From assembly GCF_000709345.1 (NCBI RefSeq), contig NZ_KL448323.1, positions 1,919,830-1,983,829 on the forward strand: a stretch of DNA of 64,000 bases, read 5' to 3'. The position numbers were made by a program, and so were the translations under genes. Shown in pieces: positions 1-11,227 of the stretch. The stretch's first letter is position 1, and each line of letters starts with the position of its first letter. The notes under the pieces are model-generated. The model saw only the letters and a program-made list of their open reading frames with translations, was not told the DNA's origin and did no database searches. The stretch is from Polaromonas glacialis. GTDB lineage: Bacteria > Pseudomonadota > Gammaproteobacteria > Burkholderiales > Burkholderiaceae_C.

Positions 1-494
1 ATGGCGACCACAACGTCATCATTGCCCGCCACCCGTCCGAAACCGACGAACGCATGATGATCCGCCTGCTTGCGTTCGCGCTGAACGTGCAGGGCGACGA
101 CAAGCGCGGCAACCTCGAATTCGCCAAGGACCTGTGGGACGTGGACGAGCCCGCCCTCTGGCACAAGGACTACACCGACGCGGTGCTGCACTGGATCGAC
201 GTCGGCCAGCCCGACGACAAGCGCCTGATGCGCGCCGCCGGCCGGGCCGAACGGGTGACGGTGATCAGCTTTTCCAGCAGCACGCCGGTCTGGTGGAAAG
301 GCATAGAAAGCAAGCTGACCCGCGCCGCCAACCTGATCGTCTGGCAAATTGAAGCAGCCGAAAGCCAGGCGCTGGCCAAACTGGCCCAGCGCGGCATGCA
401 GTTGCAGATCACGATCCAGGACGGCACGGTGTGGATGAGCACCGGCAGCGAGTCGGTGGAAATCACGCCGCGCCGGCTGACGGCTGGCGGCTAA
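1..494 (+). CDS. yaeQ: YaeQ family protein (5' end outside window)
   Basis: The reading frame is open from base 3 and ends at a TAA at 492-494, giving 163 visible residues. YaeQ proteins are about 180 residues, so roughly the first 17-20 are missing at the window edge. The run ARHPSETDERMMIRLLAFAL near the visible N-terminus and the C-terminal stretch QITIQDGTVWMSTGSESVEI are characteristic of YaeQ. The fold is related to PD-(D/E)XK nucleases, but the biological role of the family is not settled. An ATG at 54 lies inside the conserved region and is not the true start. Confidence 0.9.
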   Translation, partial: GDHNVIIARHPSETDERMMIRLLAFALNVQGDDKRGNLEFAKDLWDVDEPALWHKDYTDAVLHWIDVGQPDDKRLMRAAGRAERVTVISFSSSTPVWWKGIESKLTRAANLIVWQIEAAESQALAKLAQRGMQLQITIQDGTVWMSTGSESVEITPRRLTAGG

Positions 495-499
495 TCCCG

Positions 500-1426
500 C
501 TACCGCGACTCGCGCGGCCGTTGCGCCTGCGGCTCGCCCTTGGCCCCGTGTTCCTCGGCCTTGTAATGCGGCAACCGTGCGCCGCAGTGAAAGCAGAAGT
601 CGGCATCGGCCGCATGGCCTTCGGTGAGGCATTCATGGCAGGTGCGGGTCGTGACCTGCATCCAGTCGAGCCGCCGGTGGGCCGCCATTTCGGCCGTCAC
701 GATGCCGGTCGGCACGGCCAGCGTGCCCCAGCCGAGCAGCATCATGAACGACGAAATCAGCCGCCCCAGGTCGGTCTTGGGCGTGATGTCGCCAAAGCCG
801 ACGGTCGTCACGGTGCTGATGGCCCAGTAGACCGAGGTGGGAATGCTGGTGAAGCCGTTGACCGGGCCTTCGACCACATACATCACCGTGCCCATGACCA
901 GCACCAGCATCAGCACCGCCGACAAAAACACCATGATCTTGCGCCGGCTCGAACTCAGCGCGCGCGCCAGCGACTGGTATTCGGCCACGTAGGCTGTCAG
1001 CTTGAAGACCCGGAACACGCGCAGCAGCCGCAGCACCCGCACATCGATCAGCGCATGCAGGCCCGGAACGAACAGCGCCAGGTAGGTCGGCAGCACGGCG
1101 ATCAGGTCGATCACGCCATAAAAGCTGGTGGCGTATTGCATCGGCCTGCGTACGCACAGCAGGCGCGCCAGGTATTCGGCGGTGAACAGGAGGGTGAAAA
1201 TCCATTCCAGCCACGTCAATGTCCGGCCGTGAACCTGATGGATGGACTGCACGCTGTCGGCCATGACCACGCCGATGCTGAGCAGGATGACACCGATCAG
1301 GGTCTGGTCAAAGATGCGGCCGGCGCGGGTGTCGGCCTCGAAAATGATGGTGTACCAGCGCAGGCGCCAGCCTTCGAGGGGCTTTTCAAGCGCTGGAACA
1401 GGGGGCTTGGCGGCGGAAGGCTTCAT
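500..1426 (-). CDS. voltage-sensor type ion channel with C-terminal zinc ribbon
   Basis: A 308-residue six-helix channel of the Kv superfamily in the inner membrane. S4 carries regularly spaced arginines (RVLRLLRVFRVFKL, about residues 130-143), the pore helix is followed by the K+ selectivity filter TVGFGD (208-213), and S6 follows. After the membrane part a soluble tail holds two cysteine pairs, CHEC (263-266) and CFHC (278-281), which look like a small zinc ribbon. I chose the ATG at 1426. A TTG at 1489 would add 21 basic residues but has no better ribosome binding site. The gene ends 5 bp from the yaeQ stop, so the two converge. Potassium selectivity is inferred from the filter. Confidence 0.88.
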   Translation of the reverse strand: MKPSAAKPPVPALEKPLEGWRLRWYTIIFEADTRAGRIFDQTLIGVILLSIGVVMADSVQSIHQVHGRTLTWLEWIFTLLFTAEYLARLLCVRRPMQYATSFYGVIDLIAVLPTYLALFVPGLHALIDVRVLRLLRVFRVFKLTAYVAEYQSLARALSSSRRKIMVFLSAVLMLVLVMGTVMYVVEGPVNGFTSIPTSVYWAISTVTTVGFGDITPKTDLGRLISSFMMLLGWGTLAVPTGIVTAEMAAHRRLDWMQVTTRTCHECLTEGHAADADFCFHCGARLPHYKAEEHGAKGEPQAQRPRESR

Positions 1427-1550
1427 GCGGGCAGGCAACGCGGGCAGGCGTCTTTTTTGATTCGGAAGGCGGCAGGATAACCCAGGCAAGGGCTTTGCGG
1501 CGAAGCCTGGGGCTACCCGGCGCTTGTGCCGCCAGATCGATGAATACTCC

Positions 1551-1602
1551 GTTTTTTATAGCTGCTTGCGCACACCCACATTGCGCAAACGGCTTGTTTC
1601 AT
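1551..1602 (+). repeat. two-hairpin element, copy 1
   Basis: Contains TATAGCTGCTTGCGCA followed by TTGCGCAAACGG, so the arms TTGCGCA (1566-1572) and TGCGCAA (1582-1588) form a hairpin. The first AT-rich hairpin typical of other copies is reduced to GTTTTTTATAGC here. It lies between the 5' end of the channel gene and the 3' end of the acyl-CoA ligase. Confidence 0.7.
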
Positions 1603-1619
1603 CCAATTTTTCAGGCCTC

Positions 1620-3380
1620 TCAGGGCTGGCCGCCTTCGGCTTCCTGCAGCGCGCGCCACATCACCTTGCCCGAGCCGCTCTTGGGCAGCGCATCGACGAA
1701 CTGGACGACACGCGGATACTTGTAGGCGGCCATGTGGTCCTTGCACCAGTCGATGATCTCTTGCTCGCTGACCTGGCCCCTGAATTTTTCACGCAGCACC
1801 ACGACGGCCTTGACCGACTCGCCCCGGTAGGCGTCGCGGGTGGAAATGATGCAGGCTTCCTGAATCGCCGGGTGCCTGAACATCAGCGCTTCCACCTCGG
1901 CCGGCCAGACCTTGAAGCCCGATGCGTTGATCATGCGCTTGAGCCGGTCGGTGATAAAGAAGTAGCCTTCCTCGTCCACATGCCCCAGGTCGCCCGAGCG
2001 AAAGAATTGCTTGCCGTCGATTTCGATGAAGGCGGCTGCCGTGGCCCCGGGCTGCTTCCAGTAGCCCGAGAAGTTCTGCGGCCCGCTCATGATGATTTCG
2101 CCCTGCTCACCCTGCGGCATTTCCTGCAGCGTAAGCGGGTCGATGACGCGCGCATCGGTGCTCATGAAGGGAATGCCCAGGCATTGCTGCTTGGTGGCGT
2201 CGGGCGGGTTGCTGTGCGACGGCGCGGCGGTTTCGGTCAGTCCGTAGCCTTCGGCAAAGCGCAGGCCGTACTGCTCCCACAGCCTCTGGGCCACGGCCTG
2301 CGGCATGGCCGCGCCGCCGCCGCCGATGTACACCAGGCTGCTCAAATCAAAGCTGGCAAAGTTCGGGCTGGCCAGCAGGTCGATCACCATGGTCGGGATG
2401 TTGGTCCAGTGCGTCACGCGCCAGGTTGAAATCAGCCGGCCGGCCAGCTCGCGGTCCCAGCGCGGCATGATGACCAGCGTGGCGCCGCCATAAATCGACG
2501 CATGCATCACCGACACCATGCCGGTGATGTGGAACATCGGAATCACCGACAGCACGACGTTCTCGGACGTGCTGTTGCCCCACAGGCCGCTGGCGACGGC
2601 GTTGTGCATCAGGCTGGCATGGGTGTGCATGCAGCCCTTGGGCAGGCCGGTGGTGCCGCTGGTGTAGGGCAGCACGGCCAGGTCCTGCGGCGTGGCCGTG
2701 TGGTCGGGCAGGTGGCTCATGTCGCTGGCGGCCAGCGCATCGGCCCAGGCCAGCACCGACCCGCCTTGCAGCGCGGGCAGTTCGTGCCGCGTGCCCAGCC
2801 AATCGCGCCAGGCTTGCGGCATCGCGCCGTCGTCGGCGGCGGCCGGTGCCGTGCCCTCGAAGGCGTCGCTGTAGTGCGTCACGATCAGGTGCGCCAGCCG
2901 GGCGGCCGGCGGCAGTTCGCCGCTGGCCTTGGCCAGTTCGGGCGCCAGGTCGGCGGCGGTGATGGCGACTTTCACGTCCGGGTCGGTGATGTAGTGCTTG
3001 AGTTCCTCGGCGCGGTTCATCGGATTGACCGGCACCACCACCGCATCGACCCGCAAAATGGCGAAATGCGCCACCACCCACTGCGGGCAGTTTTGCAGGT
3101 TGAGCAGCACCCGGTCGCCCTTTCGCACACCCAGCCGGTGCAGCGTGGCGGCCAGCCGCTCGGCCTGCTGCAGCACGGCGGCGTAGCTCAGCGCCTGGTC
3201 AAAAAACACCAGCGCCGGCTTGTCGGGAAAGCGCAGCGCGCTGACCGCCAGGTTGTGCCACAGGGACGTTTGCGGCGGCGTGATGCTGAGCGGCAGGCGC
3301 TTGGGCCAGAACGCATGGTGCAGGTCGTGGCGCGGCGGCGAGCCGGACACGGATTGATCGGCGATGGAAGGACGGGTCAA
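1620..3380 (-). CDS. long-chain fatty-acid--CoA ligase (AMP-binding)
   Basis: A 586-residue acyl-CoA synthetase of the ANL superfamily that activates a carboxylic acid through an acyl-adenylate. The phosphate-binding motif YTSGTTGLPKG is at about 239-249, GYGLTET follows in the middle, SGDLGHVDEEGYFFITDR carries the hinge region, and the catalytic lysine sits in SGSGKVMWR near the C-terminus. The frame stays open upstream to 3575, but the extra 65 residues have no family character. The TTG at 3380 is preceded by GGAG seven bases away and gives a normal N-terminus (MTRPSIADQ). Chain length specificity cannot be read from the sequence. It stands alone, with no beta-oxidation genes adjacent. Confidence 0.9.
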   Translation of the reverse strand: MTRPSIADQSVSGSPPRHDLHHAFWPKRLPLSITPPQTSLWHNLAVSALRFPDKPALVFFDQALSYAAVLQQAERLAATLHRLGVRKGDRVLLNLQNCPQWVVAHFAILRVDAVVVPVNPMNRAEELKHYITDPDVKVAITAADLAPELAKASGELPPAARLAHLIVTHYSDAFEGTAPAAADDGAMPQAWRDWLGTRHELPALQGGSVLAWADALAASDMSHLPDHTATPQDLAVLPYTSGTTGLPKGCMHTHASLMHNAVASGLWGNSTSENVVLSVIPMFHITGMVSVMHASIYGGATLVIMPRWDRELAGRLISTWRVTHWTNIPTMVIDLLASPNFASFDLSSLVYIGGGGAAMPQAVAQRLWEQYGLRFAEGYGLTETAAPSHSNPPDATKQQCLGIPFMSTDARVIDPLTLQEMPQGEQGEIIMSGPQNFSGYWKQPGATAAAFIEIDGKQFFRSGDLGHVDEEGYFFITDRLKRMINASGFKVWPAEVEALMFRHPAIQEACIISTRDAYRGESVKAVVVLREKFRGQVSEQEIIDWCKDHMAAYKYPRVVQFVDALPKSGSGKVMWRALQEAEGGQP

Positions 3381-3659
3381 GGCAGTGCTCCAGGCTGAAT
3401 AAGGTCCGCACAGGCTAACCCGAGTCCGGGCGCCGCGCATTCGGGTAGCTGCTGATGCCGCCACGCTTTTTGTCGCCTGCGTGACGCTAGGGTGGCACTG
3501 TCGCCGCTGGCGCGCAGGCGGCTGGACCGGGCTGGGCACAGCTTGATCCGCCAGGGCGTTCCGGAATCCGGCCATTTCCGGCTTGCAGCGCCGGGGCAGC
3601 CTGTTGGACCAAACCGGGCGGAAGCAGGCGGCTTCAGCACATGCAGCCAGCGGTCCCCC

Positions 3660-4112
3660 TCAGCGCGTGCGGAACACGTCGTGGCACGACTGGCAGGTGC
3701 TGGAAGTGGCCCTGAAGGCGACCTTGAGCTTGTCCAGGTCACCGGTTTTGGCGGCGGCGCTGAGCTTGACGGTTTCGGCCACCATTTTGTTCGACAGGTC
3801 GGCAAACTTGGCCTGCTGCGTCCAGATGGCCGGATGGGCGCGGGTTTCGCCCTGGCCGGTGCCGGCGGCAAAAGCCGGCCAGGGCAGCCGGGCCAGCGCC
3901 TGAACGGTGTCGGCATTTTCTGCTGCCGCCCTGGCGTCGTAAGGCACGCGGCCATTGACCATGTTGCCCAGGCGAAAAAAGTGCGTCTGCATCACGCTGA
4001 AGGACGATTGCCGGTACTTGATGGCGTCCTCGGGCTTGGCGAACTGGGCCGCTGCGGGAAAGGCCAGCACGGCGGCCGAAACGGCCAGGATCAGGGTTTT
4101 GATGAGGTTCAT
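3660..4112 (-). CDS. cytochrome c' (class II c-type cytochrome)
   Basis: A 150-residue periplasmic haem protein. The N-terminus MNLIKTLILAVSAAVLAFPAAAQ is a clear Sec signal peptide with cleavage after AAA or AQ. The single haem site CQSCH is eight residues or fewer from the C-terminus, which is the class II (four-helix bundle) arrangement, and FAKPEDAIKYRQSSFSVM is the expected first helix. Family members bind NO or CO or act as small electron carriers; the actual ligand is unknown here. The gene is divergent from the TAXI protein gene. The open frame extends upstream to 4322 but only the ATG at 4112 gives a signal peptide. Confidence 0.92.
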   Translation of the reverse strand: MNLIKTLILAVSAAVLAFPAAAQFAKPEDAIKYRQSSFSVMQTHFFRLGNMVNGRVPYDARAAAENADTVQALARLPWPAFAAGTGQGETRAHPAIWTQQAKFADLSNKMVAETVKLSAAAKTGDLDKLKVAFRATSSTCQSCHDVFRTR

Positions 4113-4227
4113 GTTCTTTGGGGTGGCTGGCGACGGTGAAGTTCCTGCGCTCTGGCAATCAGCGTCGGGCCAGGGCGGGCGCGGCCTTGCCCATGGCATT
4201 GAACGCATCAGACCGAAGCACTGAATT

Positions 4228-4298
4228 GCTATTTTAAGTATAGCTGTCACCGCCCGTGGGTATTGCGCAAAAGGCCTATTTGACTCACAAATTGAGTC
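4228..4298 (+). repeat. two-hairpin element, copy 2, plus trailing hairpin
   Basis: First hairpin GCTAT (4228-4232) with ATAGC (4240-4244), then a degenerate second arm ending TTGCGCAAAAGGCCTATTTG. It runs straight into a third small hairpin, GACTCA (4282-4287) and TGAGTC (4293-4298). It lies between the divergent cytochrome c' and TAXI genes, within the leader of the latter. Confidence 0.7.
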
Positions 4299-4325
4299 CA
4301 AAACCTCGGGCCGGCGCCGCATGCT

Positions 4326-5687
4326 ATGGTTCGGCCCATGCCCAAGACCCTGCGTTTCACCCTGCTGTCGCTGCGCGACCTAGCGGTTTCTGCCGGCCCG
4401 TTTCTGGTGCTGGCGGTGGCGCTGCTGGTGCTGGCCTACAGCTGGCTGGACCCGAATCCGCCCAAGCGCGTCACGCTGGCCACCGGCCCGGCGCAAAGTG
4501 CGTACGAGGCCTTTGGCAAGCGCTATGCCGAGGCGCTGAAAAAGGAAGGCATCGACGTCGTGCTGCTGCCCTCCGAGGGGTCGGCGGCCAACCTGCAGTT
4601 GCTGCGCGAAGGCAAGGCCGACCTGGGCTTTGTGCAGGGCGGCAGCAGCGAAGCGGGCAACCCGCAGGAAGAAGGACTTGAGGAACTCGAATCGCTGGGC
4701 AGCCTGTTCCTGGAGCCGGTCTGGCTGTTCTACCGCGAGGACGCGGCGCGCCGGGTCAACCCGCAGGCCACGCTGACCGGCTTGAGCGAACTCAAGGGGC
4801 TGCGCGTCAACGTCGGCACGGCGGGCAGCGGCCTGCCCAGCCTGATGGGCAAATTGCTGGAGAGCAACCGCATCGACGCCAGCGCGCTGGCCGTGTCCGA
4901 GCTGGAGCAGACGCCGGCCACCATGGCCTTTCTGGGCGGCGAGCTCGACGCCATCGTGTTCGCCTCGGCGCCCGAGTCGCTGATGGTGCAAATGCTGCTG
5001 CAGACGCCCGGCGTCAAGCTGATGGATTTTGCGCAGAGCGAAGCCTATTCCCGGCGCTTTGCCTTTCTGAGCCCGGCGGTGCTGCCGCGCGGCGTGGTCG
5101 ATCTGGCGGCCGACATTCCGCCGCAGGACGTTCGCCTGTTGGCGCCCACCACCACCCTGCTCACGCGCACCGGCACGCACCCGGCGCTGCTGCAGCTGTT
5201 CGCGCTGGCGGGCAACGACATCCACGGCAGCGCGGGCTGGTTCAAGCAGGCCCGCGAATACCCCAAGCTGGCGCAAAACGAGGTGCCGATTTCCGCCGAG
5301 GCCGAGCGCAGCATCAAGAACGACAAGCCGTTTTTGCAGCGCTACCTGCCGTTCTGGGTGGCCAACCTGGTCGAGCGCATGTGGCTGGTGATGGGCTTGA
5401 TCATCGCCATCATGCTGCCGCTGTCGCGCATCGTGCCGCCGCTGTACGAGTTCCGGGTGCGCTCGCGCATCTTTCGCTGGTACGGCCAGCTGCGCGACAT
5501 TGAAAACCGCATCGACGGCGCGGACGCCGAAGGCGGGCTGCTCGACGCGCTGGACAGCCTGGATCGCCGGGCCGAAAAGATCAGCGTGCCGCTGTCGTAT
5601 GCCAACGAGCTGTATGCGCTGCGCAACAACATACAGCTGGTGCGCCGCAAACTGCAAAACCGGCCCGGCGTTCAGAAGGAACCGTAG
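4326..5687 (+). CDS. TAXI family TRAP transporter solute-binding protein
   Basis: A 453-residue protein anchored in the inner membrane. A membrane segment spans about residues 18-40, followed by a NMT1/TAXI periplasmic binding domain (VTLATGPAQSAYEAFGKRYAEAL, then LREGKADLGFVQGG). A second membrane segment near residue 345-375 (MWLVMGLIIAIMLPLSRIVPPLYEF) leads into a charged cytoplasmic tail with coiled-coil character. The two-anchor layout differs from freely soluble TAXI proteins. No TRAP permease subunits are adjacent, so a sensory or scaffold role is possible. The ATG at 4338 is an alternative start. Confidence 0.85.
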   Translation: MVRPMPKTLRFTLLSLRDLAVSAGPFLVLAVALLVLAYSWLDPNPPKRVTLATGPAQSAYEAFGKRYAEALKKEGIDVVLLPSEGSAANLQLLREGKADLGFVQGGSSEAGNPQEEGLEELESLGSLFLEPVWLFYREDAARRVNPQATLTGLSELKGLRVNVGTAGSGLPSLMGKLLESNRIDASALAVSELEQTPATMAFLGGELDAIVFASAPESLMVQMLLQTPGVKLMDFAQSEAYSRRFAFLSPAVLPRGVVDLAADIPPQDVRLLAPTTTLLTRTGTHPALLQLFALAGNDIHGSAGWFKQAREYPKLAQNEVPISAEAERSIKNDKPFLQRYLPFWVANLVERMWLVMGLIIAIMLPLSRIVPPLYEFRVRSRIFRWYGQLRDIENRIDGADAEGGLLDALDSLDRRAEKISVPLSYANELYALRNNIQLVRRKLQNRPGVQKEP

Positions 5688-5889
5688 GCGCTGCCGGGCA
5701 GCACGACTGCGATCAGCGCCAAGACGGGCCAAACCCGCAACCCCAGCGCAAATCAGGCGATCCGCCGGCTCAATGAAGGATCACTTGATTTAACGCAAGG
5801 CATTTGGCATTGAGCGCGACCAGGTTCCCGCCGCCGTCTGATTTGGCCCGGTTGTGCGCTAGGCTGGCAAATTTGATCGCGATCTGCCC

Positions 5890-8594
<2,705 letters not shown>

Positions 8595-8598
<4 letters not shown>

Positions 8599-8921
8599 CG
8601 CTGGGGCTGCTGGCGCTGCAATTCCTGCTGTGCGCGGCGCTGATCGGAGTGGCCGGCACCGTGCTTTGCCAGAACGCCGGCCGCATCGCCCAGGCGACCG
8701 GCCTGACGGGTGGCCGCTGCTCGCCGACGCTTCGGCGGTGCATGGCGGCACGGCCATTGCCGCCGTGGTGGTGAGCGGGCTGGTCGTGGTCGGCCTGGTG
8801 ATGCGGCCGGCCGCAGGGCCGCTGGGCCGCGAGTTGCAGGTGCTGGAACTGGGACAGCGCGGGGCGGCTGGCCATCTACCTTTTCAACGCAGCGCTGGTC
8901 TTTTTGTATGGCGGCGCCTGA
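8595..8921 (+). pseudogene. remnant of sodium/calcium exchanger (CaCA) family gene
   Basis: The ATG at 8595 overlaps the ATPase stop (ATGA). Frame 1 encodes a typical exchanger N-terminus, LALQFLLCAALIGVAGTVL then GRIAQATGLTGG. At about 8715 the sense jumps to another frame encoding LLADASAVHGGTAIAAVVVS, part of a later exchanger region. A further shift near 8868 gives the C-terminus RLAIYLFNAALVFLYGGA with a stop at 8919-8921. Most of the gene, about 300 residues in the family, is missing. I see an internal deletion plus at least two frame changes, so no functional product is expected. Confidence 0.75.
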
Positions 8922-9080
8922 ACCGGCGTGATAAAAGCAAAGCCACCATGAGCCTGACGCCCGGACCGTTCGCCAAATTCGCCTTTCGCACGGGGAAACC
9001 CGCCGAGCCTTGCTGCACGCGCTGCACGCAAGCCATTGCAGCGGGTCCGGGGACACCCGTTCATCCAGGGAGGACAAGGC

Positions 9081-9830
9081 ATGAACCCAAAACGCCCGAT
9101 TCTGGTCGCCACCGACTTCTCTGCGCCCTCGCGCCACGCGGCGGACCGGGCGGCGAGGCTGGCCCGCGAAACCGGCCTGCCGCTCACGCTGATGCATGCG
9201 CTTTCCAGCCGCGTGCTCGATGAGCTGCGGCACTGGCTGGGCACGGGCCATCAGGCGGAGCAGCGGCTCATCGCCGAAACCGGCCAGCAACTGCAGCAAC
9301 TCGCCGACGCACTTGCGGCGGCGCAGCAGGTGGCGGTGCAGTGCTGCCTGGCGACCGGACCGGTGCTCGACGTGATCAGCCAGAAGGCCGATGACGTCAA
9401 TGCCGGGCTGCTGGTGCTCGGCGCCCGTGGCGCGGGCTTCCTGCGGCGGCTGATGCTGGGCAGCACGTCCGAGCGGCTGCTGCGGCGCTCGACGCGGCCG
9501 CTGCTGGTGGTCAAGCAAATGCCGCGCGAACCCTACCGCCGCGCGCTGGTGGCGCTGGACTTCTCGCCCTGGTCGGCGCAGGCTATCGCCCTGGTCCGGT
9601 GCGTGGCGCCGCAGGCCGTTCTTCAGCCGGCGCAATGGGACGCCTGCGTTGTCGAGGGCGAAGCCTGGCAGTGCATCGTCGGGCAGGAGCAGGCGCATGA
9701 TTGCGACCTGGTGGTGGCCGGCAAGCATGGCCAGTCGGCCGCTGAAGAATTGCTGCTCGGCAGCGTGACCCAGTCCGTCCTCGCCGAGGGCAGTTGCGAC
9801 GTGCTTGTGTCGATGGCACGCGCGAACTGA
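9081..9830 (+). CDS. universal stress protein, tandem UspA domains
   Basis: A 249-residue cytoplasmic protein with two UspA domains. Domain 1 (residues 5-145) is complete, with the ATP-binding pattern GARGAGFLRRLMLGS. Domain 2 (about 153-245) keeps its first strand (RRALVALDFS) and the nucleotide motif GKHGQSAAEELLLGS but is only about 95 residues long, against about 140 expected. The join near residues 178-182 (APQAVLQPAQW) looks like an in-frame deletion of roughly 40-45 residues. The ATG at 9081 has AGGGAGGA upstream. Such proteins often lie beside cation pumps in this group and respond to stress or low oxygen. Confidence 0.88.
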   Translation: MNPKRPILVATDFSAPSRHAADRAARLARETGLPLTLMHALSSRVLDELRHWLGTGHQAEQRLIAETGQQLQQLADALAAAQQVAVQCCLATGPVLDVISQKADDVNAGLLVLGARGAGFLRRLMLGSTSERLLRRSTRPLLVVKQMPREPYRRALVALDFSPWSAQAIALVRCVAPQAVLQPAQWDACVVEGEAWQCIVGQEQAHDCDLVVAGKHGQSAAEELLLGSVTQSVLAEGSCDVLVSMARAN

Positions 9831-9867
9831 TTCGGCATCCACCCTGATTGACAAGAAGGCTCCCGAC

Positions 9868-11076
9868 ATGAAACTCACTGACACGCTTGCGTTTGACCTG
9901 CCAGAGATCGCCGCGCTGCGACGCGACATCCATGCCCATCCCGAACTGTGCTTCGAGGAACTTCGAACGGCCGACATGGTGGCCGGCAAACTGACCGGCT
10001 GGGGCATTCCGATCCACCGGGGCATGGGCACGACCGGCGTGGTGGGCATTGTCCACGGCCGCGACGGCGGCGCCTGCGGGCGCGGCATAGGCCTGCGCGC
10101 CGACATGGACGCGCTGCCGATGCAGGAATCCAACACCTTCGCCCACACCAGCCAGCACGCCGGCAAGATGCACGCCTGCGGCCATGACGGCCATACCGCC
10201 ATGCTGCTGGCCGCCGCGCAGCATTTCTCCAGGCACCGCGACTTCGACGGCACGGTGTACCTGATCTTCCAGCCCGCCGAGGAAGGCGGCGGCGGCGCGC
10301 GGGAAATGATCCGGGACGGCCTGTTCGGGAAATTCCCCATGGAAGCGGTGTTCGGCATGCACAACTGGCCGGGCGGCGAGGTCGGCACGTTTGCCGTCAG
10401 CGCCGGGCCGGTCATGGCGTCGAGCAACGAATTCAGGATCGTCATTCGCGGCAAGGGCGGCCATGCGGCCATGCCGCACACCGGCATCGACCCGGTGCCG
10501 GTGGCCTGCCAGATGGTGCTGGCGTTCCAGACCATCATCAGCCGCAACAAAAAACCGTTGGACGCCGGCGTCATCTCGGTGACGATGATCAACGCCGGCG
10601 AAGCGACCAACGTGGTGCCCGACTTTTGCGAACTCCAGGGCACCGTGCGCACCTTCAGCATCGAGGTGCTGGACCTGATCGAGCGGCGCATGCGGGCGAT
10701 TGCCGAGCACACCTGCGCGGCGTTCGAGGCGAACTGCGAATTCGAGTTTTCACGCAACTACCCGCCCACCATCAACTCGGCGGCCGAGGCGGATTTTGCG
10801 CGCCAGGTCATGGCGGGCATCGTCGGCGCTGACAAGATCCTGCCGCAGGAGCCCACCATGGGCGCGGAGGATTTTTCCTACATGCTGCAGGCCAGGCCAG
10901 GCGCTTACTGTTTCATTGCCAACGGCGAGGGCGATCACCGCGACATCGGCCACGGCGGCGGCCCCTGCATGCTACACAACCCCAGCTATGACTTCAACGA
11001 CAACTTGATCCCGCTGGGCGCCGCCTACTGGGTGCAACTGGCCAGCCGCTGGCTGAACACGGCCAGAACGGCCTGA
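9868..11076 (+). CDS. M20 family amidohydrolase (hippurate hydrolase-like)
   Basis: A 402-residue dinuclear metallopeptidase-type hydrolase that removes acyl groups from amino acids. Visible signatures are the N-terminal RRDIHAHPEL, RADMDALPM, the metal site HACGHDGH (102-109), the catalytic glutamates in FQPAEEGGGGA, the dimerisation-domain GKGGHAAMPH and the late metal-site region MGAEDFSYM. The order matches IAA-amino-acid or hippurate hydrolases. The natural substrate cannot be told. The ATG at 9868 follows AAGG at suitable spacing; an earlier in-frame ATG would overlap the usp gene. Confidence 0.92.
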   Translation: MKLTDTLAFDLPEIAALRRDIHAHPELCFEELRTADMVAGKLTGWGIPIHRGMGTTGVVGIVHGRDGGACGRGIGLRADMDALPMQESNTFAHTSQHAGKMHACGHDGHTAMLLAAAQHFSRHRDFDGTVYLIFQPAEEGGGGAREMIRDGLFGKFPMEAVFGMHNWPGGEVGTFAVSAGPVMASSNEFRIVIRGKGGHAAMPHTGIDPVPVACQMVLAFQTIISRNKKPLDAGVISVTMINAGEATNVVPDFCELQGTVRTFSIEVLDLIERRMRAIAEHTCAAFEANCEFEFSRNYPPTINSAAEADFARQVMAGIVGADKILPQEPTMGAEDFSYMLQARPGAYCFIANGEGDHRDIGHGGGPCMLHNPSYDFNDNLIPLGAAYWVQLASRWLNTARTA

Positions 11077-11135
11077 CACAGGGGCGAAATCACCCGGCGT
11101 TGGACCACGGCGCACAAGGCGCCTGACCGCTTTTT

Positions 11136-11216
11136 GCTACTGAATTAATAGCTGCTTGCACACGCCAAACGTGCGCAAGAGGCCTATTTGATGCTGAAAT
11201 GGTTATTTTCAGCATC
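11136..11216 (+). repeat. two-hairpin element, copy 3, plus strong trailing hairpin
   Basis: GCTACTGAATTAATAGC, then TGCTTGCACA and GTGCGCAAGAGGCCTATTTG. A perfect 10-bp stem follows directly: GATGCTGAAA (11190-11199), loop 11200-11206, TTTCAGCATC (11207-11216). It sits between the convergent M20 and DUF1631 genes and probably ends transcription from both sides, though it lacks a clear T run. Confidence 0.75.
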
Positions 11217-11227
11217 AAGCGAATGCG

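Noticed and set aside
431..1480. A 349-codon plus-strand frame opposite the channel gene
   Set aside because: Composition is His/Gln/Arg-rich as in antisense shadows of high-GC genes, while the minus strand shows an unmistakable channel.
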